Source: G020348185 sp964525045
Lineage (GTDB): Bacteria; Nitrospirota; Nitrospiria; Nitrospirales; UBA8639
Direction: 5' to 3'
NCBI GenBank assembly: GCA_964525045.1
Contig: CAZGFD010000010.1
Span: 1 to 64,000, forward strand
Length of the DNA: 64,000 nucleotides
In this document: piece after piece, positions 59,195 through 64,000 of the stretch
Layout: each line of letters starts with the position of its first letter
Numbering within the stretch: the stretch's first letter is position 1
Translations under genes and position numbers: made by a program
The notes under the pieces: generated by a model
What the model was told of the DNA's origin: nothing
Database searches by the model: none
The model's input: the letters and a program-made list of their open reading frames with translations, nothing else

Positions 59195-61345
59195 TTAAAC
59201 CATCGATTCTGAGGTTTTTAATGTTGAACGGAGCCGCAAAAGGGCTAGCGTGCGGGGACCCACATTATACTTTTGTCCCCCTTTAAACGGCTTCAAATCT
59301 TTAGGATTAAGCGGGCCGCGCGTGTCTAACATCGCTTCCCACCGAACTTCCTTTCTATGAGCCGGAAGCGTAAAAAGAACTGGCTCATGAAAAGCATTGA
59401 CCAGCAATAAAAACGTATCATCGGTAATGGGCTTTCCCAATTCATCCGTTTCTTCGATTGCATCACCCGAAAGTCGAATGCCAAGCGCTCGTAATCCCTT
59501 ATTCCAATCGTTCTCACCCATTTCTTTTCCATTTGCGGCAAACCAGGCAATATCTTTGACCTCGGAATCTTTGAGCGCCTTTCCCTGAAAAAATCGCCTT
59601 CGGTGAAAAACTGGATGTTCTTTTTTTATTGCAATAACTTCTTTCGTGAATTCTAACAGGTGTTGCTGGTTTTTCGTCAAATTCCAATCATACCAGCTCA
59701 ATTCATTATCCTGACAATACGCATTATTATTTCCTTGTTGGGTCCTCCCGATTTCGTCCCCACCACAAATCATCGGAACGCCTTGTGAGAGGAGAAGAGT
59801 GGCCAAAAAGTTTCGTTTCTGTCGTTCACGCAATTCGTTGATTTCAGGATCGTCGGTTGGTCCCTCCACTCCACAATTCCAGCTCTCGTTATCATCCGCC
59901 CCATCCTGACCATTTTCAAGGTTGGCGCCATTATGCTTTTCGTTATAGGAAACCAGATCATGAAGTGTGAACCCATCATGGGCGACCACGAAATTTATAC
60001 TTGCATATGGCTGCCGTCCGCTCGCCCCATAGAGATCGCTGCTTCCAGCTAGACGACTAGCCACTTCTGCTATTACTCCACCATCGCCTTTCCAATAGCG
60101 GCGTATGACATCTCGATATTTCCCATTCCATTCCGCCCAGCCCGGTGGAAAATTGCCGACCTGATACCCCCCTTCTCCTAGATCCCAAGGCTCGGCAATC
60201 AGCTTAACTTGGGACAACACCGGATCCTGGTGAATAATGTCAAAGAAAGCACTCAATCGATCGACATCGTGAAGTTCACGAGCCAAGGCCGAGGCTAAAT
60301 CAAAACGAAATCCATCCACATGCATTTCAGTGACCCAATACCGCAAACTGTCCATAATCAATTGGAGCGTTCGAGGATGCCGAACATTGAGGGTGTTTCC
60401 ACATCCCGTGTAGTCCATGTAATATTGGGGGTTATCCTGGACCAGTCGGTAATAGGAGGCATTATCAATCCCTCGGAAACTCAACGTAGGGCCCAGATGA
60501 TTTCCTTCACCGGTATGATTGTAAACCACATCGAGGATGACTTCTATTCCCGCACTGTGGAGGGTTTTCACCATGGTTTTAAATTCATAGACCTTTCGTG
60601 CCTCTTCTTGAAATGCCGAATACCCTGTATCGGGAGCAAAATACCCAATGGAGTTATAACCCCAATAATTAGATAGACCTTTATCCAACAAAAATTTATC
60701 GTTCACAAAGTGATGGACCGGCAACAGTTCGACAGCGGTAATGCCAAGGGCTTGTAGGTACTCGATGATAGGAGGAGAAGAGAGTCCCGCATAGGTCCCT
60801 CGTAAGGACTCCGGGACATCGGGGTGCCGCATCGTCAGGCCTTTCACATGCACCTCATAAATGACAGTCTGAGACCATGGTATATCGAGGAGGTGATCCC
60901 CCCCCCAAGAAAACGCCTGATCAATGACAATACCCTTGGGCATGCCACCGGCGCTATTTTGTTCATCTAATGATAGGTCGGCCTTTGGGTCCCCTATACG
61001 ATACCCGAAAAGGGCATCAGACCACTTCACAATACCGGTAAGTGCTTTGGCATAGGGATCGATGAGTAATTTCGATGGGTTGAAACGATGACCGGCTTGG
61101 GGCTCGTAGGGACCATGGACCCGATAGCCATATAATTGACCGGGGCGCGCCTCAGGCAAATACAAATGCCAAACCTGGTCGGTTCGTTCCTCAACTCGGA
61201 TTTTATGGGTCTCCTCATCTTGGTCCTTATGATTAAACAAACAGAGTTCCACGGCGGTGGCATTTTCTGAGAACAAGGCGAAGTTCACACCTTCCCCATC
61301 CCACGTCGATCCGAGGGGATAGGGACGTCCGGGTCGCAACCTCAT
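59195..61345 (-). CDS. glgX: Glycogen debranching enzyme GlgX
   Basis: A 716-residue GH13_11 isoamylase-type debranching enzyme that cleaves alpha-1,6 branches of glycogen. It has an N-terminal CBM48 domain (RPYPLGSTWDGEGVNFALFS), then the barrel with VVYNHTGEGNH, GFRFDLASALARE (nucleophile Asp, about 370), LIAEPWDLGEGGY (acid Glu) and VAHDGFTLHDLVSY. The Met at 61345 is preferred because AAGGGGA lies upstream; a longer frame starts at 61369. Divergent from treZ, so debranched chains feed the TreZ pathway. Confidence 0.94.
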   Translation of the reverse strand: MRLRPGRPYPLGSTWDGEGVNFALFSENATAVELCLFNHKDQDEETHKIRVEERTDQVWHLYLPEARPGQLYGYRVHGPYEPQAGHRFNPSKLLIDPYAKALTGIVKWSDALFGYRIGDPKADLSLDEQNSAGGMPKGIVIDQAFSWGGDHLLDIPWSQTVIYEVHVKGLTMRHPDVPESLRGTYAGLSSPPIIEYLQALGITAVELLPVHHFVNDKFLLDKGLSNYWGYNSIGYFAPDTGYSAFQEEARKVYEFKTMVKTLHSAGIEVILDVVYNHTGEGNHLGPTLSFRGIDNASYYRLVQDNPQYYMDYTGCGNTLNVRHPRTLQLIMDSLRYWVTEMHVDGFRFDLASALARELHDVDRLSAFFDIIHQDPVLSQVKLIAEPWDLGEGGYQVGNFPPGWAEWNGKYRDVIRRYWKGDGGVIAEVASRLAGSSDLYGASGRQPYASINFVVAHDGFTLHDLVSYNEKHNGANLENGQDGADDNESWNCGVEGPTDDPEINELRERQKRNFLATLLLSQGVPMICGGDEIGRTQQGNNNAYCQDNELSWYDWNLTKNQQHLLEFTKEVIAIKKEHPVFHRRRFFQGKALKDSEVKDIAWFAANGKEMGENDWNKGLRALGIRLSGDAIEETDELGKPITDDTFLLLVNAFHEPVLFTLPAHRKEVRWEAMLDTRGPLNPKDLKPFKGGQKYNVGPRTLALLRLRSTLKTSESMV

Positions 61346-61545
61346 GAAATGTCCCCTTTCAGTATACAATTAGATTTTAGACTTAAAGAGAAGGTAAACG
61401 GCCTCAAACTCTATAGTAAACCTTTCCGGGGCGCAACAAAGACTTTCTACATTCACAATCTCTTTATGTTCTGACACTTTATGATATCCTTCCGAGTGAT
61501 TCTCACAACTACATACAGCATAAAAGTCGAAAGGAATTTCACCAT

Positions 61546-63438
61546 ATGCCGAAATCCAGAATGAAATCATCGACAACTTGGACAATCGAATTAGGAGCGA
61601 CCGTGATAGATCAAACGAAGACTCGGTTCAAGGTCTGGTGCCCCAATGCCCGTTCTGTATCTGTCTGCATTGTTGCCGCTGACAAATCGCCTGTCCCCCT
61701 AACAAAAGGAAAAGGTGGGTACTGGGAAGCCATCTTATCCGACATCCCATCCGGGACCAATTATCGGTACCTGATTGATGGCCGAAATGAGCGACCGGAC
61801 CCAGCATCGCGCTATCAACCAGAAGGTGTCCATGGACCATCGCAAGTCATCAATCCATCCATCTTTCAATGGACAGATGAAAACTGGCGAGGGATTCCTC
61901 TTGCCGAATATATTGTGTATGAGCTCCATACAGGCACGTTCACAGAAGAAGGAACGTTTGAGGCCATCATTCCACAATTGCCCTATCTCCGAGATCAAGT
62001 CGGAATCACAGCCGTAGAGTTGATGCCGGTCGCTCAATTTCCTGGCACCCGAAATTGGGGATACGACGGGACTTACCTTTTCGCCCCGCAAAATAGTTAC
62101 GGTGGCCCGGATGGGCTCAAACGACTCATCGATGCCTGTCACGCTCACGGGCTAGCCGTCATCATGGACGTGGTGTACAACCACCTCGGTCCTGAAGGAA
62201 ATTACATCAATGATTTCGGACCGTTTTTCACGAATGTGTACCGAACCCCCTGGGGCAGCGCTATTAATTACGACGGCCCTGAAAGTGATGCCGTTCGAGA
62301 TTTTATTGTCAGCAATGCCGTGTATTGGGTTCGTGAGTTTCATATCGATGCCTTACGACTCGATGCCATTCACGGAATTTTTGACTTTAGCGCCAAACAT
62401 ATTCTTCAGGAGCTCGGAGAAGCCATTCATGTCGAAGCCATCCAATCAGGAAGACACATCTATGTCATTGCCGAAAGCGATCTCAACGATTCACGGGTTA
62501 TTTCGCCTCCTTCGAGGGGAGGGAATGGTCTGGACGCGCAGTGGAGTGACGATTTTCATCATTCCCTGCATTGCCTGTTAACACAAGAAACGGGAGGCTA
62601 TTACGAGGATTTTGGTCAATTACATCACTTGGCTAAGGCTTTTCGAGAGTATTTTGTGTATTCAGGAGAGCATTCTCAACATCGAAAGCGGCGCCACGGA
62701 AATTCTGCTAAACAGTGCACTCCTGCCCAATTCGTCATCTGTGCTCAAAACCATGATCAGATCGGGAACCGCGCAGAAGGAGACCGACACAGTACATTAA
62801 TTCCCTTTGAAGCTCTCAAGGTGGCGAATGCCGCTGTCTTACTGTCTCCCAATATTCCCATGCTCTTTATGGGAGAAGAATATGGGGAAACCGCACCGTT
62901 TCTCTATTTTATCGATCATAGCGATCCTCAGCTTATTGAATCGGTTCGGCAGGGCAGACAGCGAGAATTTGCTGCCTTTGGTTGGAGTGAGGTCCCCGAT
63001 CCCTACGATATTGCCACTTTCGAACGATCGCGACTCAAGAGTAATTTAGAAAAAGACCCTAAACAACGTGCCCATCTTTCCTGGTGTCAATCTCTCATCA
63101 CATTGCGGAAAACCATTCCCTCGTTGGGAACCCGTAAAAAAACCGATCAGTTTCGAATATGGCCGTACCCCAAAGCCAACACTTTGGTATTGTTCCGAAA
63201 GGCGGAAAAAGGTCCAGCAGCCTTGATCATCTTGGGATTTAATACACAAGCCGCAACATTGACCCTTCAACAACCAGAAGGCTTGTGGCACCGGCGTCTC
63301 GACAACCAGGATCCTCAATTTGGTGGTGCAGGATTACACCTAGCGCCAGAACAGCTCTCATTGAGTAAGTCATCAAAGTTTAATTTTGCCATCCCTCCCT
63401 ACCCAGCTTGGGTGTATGTAAGCGGGCAGGAAACCTAA
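61546..63438 (+). CDS. treZ: Malto-oligosyltrehalose trehalohydrolase TreZ
   Basis: A 630-residue GH13_10 enzyme that releases trehalose from maltooligosyl-trehalose. An N-terminal beta domain (FKVWCPNARSVSV) precedes the barrel: VVYNHLGPEGNY, ALRLDAIHGIFD with the nucleophile Asp, VIAESDLNDSRV with the acid Glu, ICAQNHDQIGNRA. The segment MPVAQFPGTRNWGYDG is typical of TreZ. It starts at Met1 or Met6. TreY, its usual partner, is not seen but may lie just beyond the window, after or fused to the next gene. Confidence 0.94.
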   Translation: MPKSRMKSSTTWTIELGATVIDQTKTRFKVWCPNARSVSVCIVAADKSPVPLTKGKGGYWEAILSDIPSGTNYRYLIDGRNERPDPASRYQPEGVHGPSQVINPSIFQWTDENWRGIPLAEYIVYELHTGTFTEEGTFEAIIPQLPYLRDQVGITAVELMPVAQFPGTRNWGYDGTYLFAPQNSYGGPDGLKRLIDACHAHGLAVIMDVVYNHLGPEGNYINDFGPFFTNVYRTPWGSAINYDGPESDAVRDFIVSNAVYWVREFHIDALRLDAIHGIFDFSAKHILQELGEAIHVEAIQSGRHIYVIAESDLNDSRVISPPSRGGNGLDAQWSDDFHHSLHCLLTQETGGYYEDFGQLHHLAKAFREYFVYSGEHSQHRKRRHGNSAKQCTPAQFVICAQNHDQIGNRAEGDRHSTLIPFEALKVANAAVLLSPNIPMLFMGEEYGETAPFLYFIDHSDPQLIESVRQGRQREFAAFGWSEVPDPYDIATFERSRLKSNLEKDPKQRAHLSWCQSLITLRKTIPSLGTRKKTDQFRIWPYPKANTLVLFRKAEKGPAALIILGFNTQAATLTLQQPEGLWHRRLDNQDPQFGGAGLHLAPEQLSLSKSSKFNFAIPPYPAWVYVSGQET

Positions 63439-63454
63439 ATTCTGAGTTGCCAAG

Positions 63455-64000
63455 ATGAGTCCAAATAAAAAAACCAAACCTTCCCTGCGGATCAAACATG
63501 ATTATTCGGCAGGGTTGGCCCAACTAGCCCGAGCGAGTGGAATTCAACCCCTTTACCGGAACGAAGCGGGTCAACGGCAAAAAGTATCAGTGGATAGCCT
63601 GGAAGAAATTCTCGAACTCATGGGAATTTCACATTCGCAGTTAGTCCAATTTCGTAAGGGGCCGACTGATCTCATTCGGGAAAAGAACGTGGAGGCTTGG
63701 ACTGAAATTGTCTCGGAAACGATGGTCATTCCTAAGAGTGGCCTTTCCGGGGGCTGGACCCTCTCTCTTCCTATTCGGCGATCCGCGATGCACCAGTTAT
63801 CGATCCGGTGGATGATACAGCCTGACAAAGGCCTTTCAGCTAAGGGACAATTCGCGAAATCCAGACTGCAATTCCTCAAGGCCAGACAAATTGGGGGAGT
63901 GCCATATTCCCAGTTTCGTGTCCCTTTTCCACCCAAGTTGGCCTTAGGATACTACACCTTTCAGATTGAAGCTCGGACTTTTTCTCAAAACTGGGAAAAA
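63455..64000 (+). CDS. MalQ-type N-terminal domain protein, cut by window end
   Basis: 182 codons open to the window edge, starting 16 bases after treZ. The opening LAQLARASGIQPLYRNEAGQ and VSVDSLEEILELMG resembles the N-terminal domain of E. coli-type (long) MalQ 4-alpha-glucanotransferase, followed by a beta-sandwich segment. The GH77 catalytic domain would lie outside the window. It could be a second, long MalQ or a MalQ-TreY fusion. It is probably co-transcribed with treZ. Confidence 0.7.
   Translation, partial: MSPNKKTKPSLRIKHDYSAGLAQLARASGIQPLYRNEAGQRQKVSVDSLEEILELMGISHSQLVQFRKGPTDLIREKNVEAWTEIVSETMVIPKSGLSGGWTLSLPIRRSAMHQLSIRWMIQPDKGLSAKGQFAKSRLQFLKARQIGGVPYSQFRVPFPPKLALGYYTFQIEARTFSQNWEK

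Noticed and set aside
1..64000. CRISPR arrays, tRNA or rRNA genes, prophage
   Set aside because: No regularly spaced repeats, no cloverleaf-like segments, no rRNA stretches and no phage structural genes were seen on reading the window.

Overview
The window looks like a chromosomal segment of a Nitrospirota bacterium, most probably a Nitrospira-like organism with moderate GC. This is inferred from the mix of families: an HscA/HscB/IscA/IscU/IscS/IscR cluster, a full GlgE/TreS-maltokinase/TreZ trehalose and alpha-glucan set, DUF2934 proteins, a 7TM inactive transglutaminase with a RimK-like ligase, and many small secreted proteins. I saw no rRNA, tRNA or CRISPR array.

Layout. 0-6 kb: minus-strand isc operon iscR-iscS-iscU-iscA-hscB-hscA, with a divergent 2Fe-2S ferredoxin and two IscR-like palindromes between iscR and the ferredoxin. 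6-18.7 kb: an island of amide-bond ligases and peptidases: an ATP-grasp-like protein, an S15/CocE hydrolase, a D-Ala-D-Ala-ligase-like ATP-grasp protein, an Anbu proteasome-like protease, a C26 glutamine amidotransferase-like hydrolase, a GCS/GS-fold amidoligase, two lipoproteins, and a RimK-like ligase with a 7TM transglutaminase-like protein and a retropepsin-like protease.

19-37 kb: the most unusual part. A cytosolic histidine kinase and an NtrC-type sigma54 activator sit among six sigma54-type promoters (GG-N10-GC). Each promoter is preceded by copies of an 11-bp palindrome, GACAANTTGTC. At five of the six, two boxes start exactly 20 bp apart, and at all six the promoter-proximal box lies at whole helical turns from the promoter. 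The downstream genes are short and mostly unrecognised: a lipoprotein, zinc-ribbon and IPT/TIG proteins, and two paralogous 38-residue basic peptides. Each peptide gene is followed by an RNA hairpin and a YtxH-like gene that is interrupted at the same codon position in both copies. MscS channels, a GH63 hydrolase, a sugar-nucleotide transferase, a DUF2934 protein and a decayed IS1380-type transposase lie among them.

34-64 kb: alpha-glucan and trehalose metabolism (DUF3417 protein, GH13 amylase, MalQ, Glk, GlgE, TreS-maltokinase, GlgX, TreZ and a second MalQ-type start cut by the window edge). It is interleaved with osmotic and ion functions: MscS-type channels, MgtE plus a membrane-less MgtE paralogue, a DUF21 protein, an NhaR-like LysR regulator and an OprB-like porin. 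Together these suggest storage-glucan/trehalose cycling coupled to osmotic adaptation. Two genes (YtxH copy 2 and lapA) are broken by one base in homopolymers, so local sequence error must be excluded.
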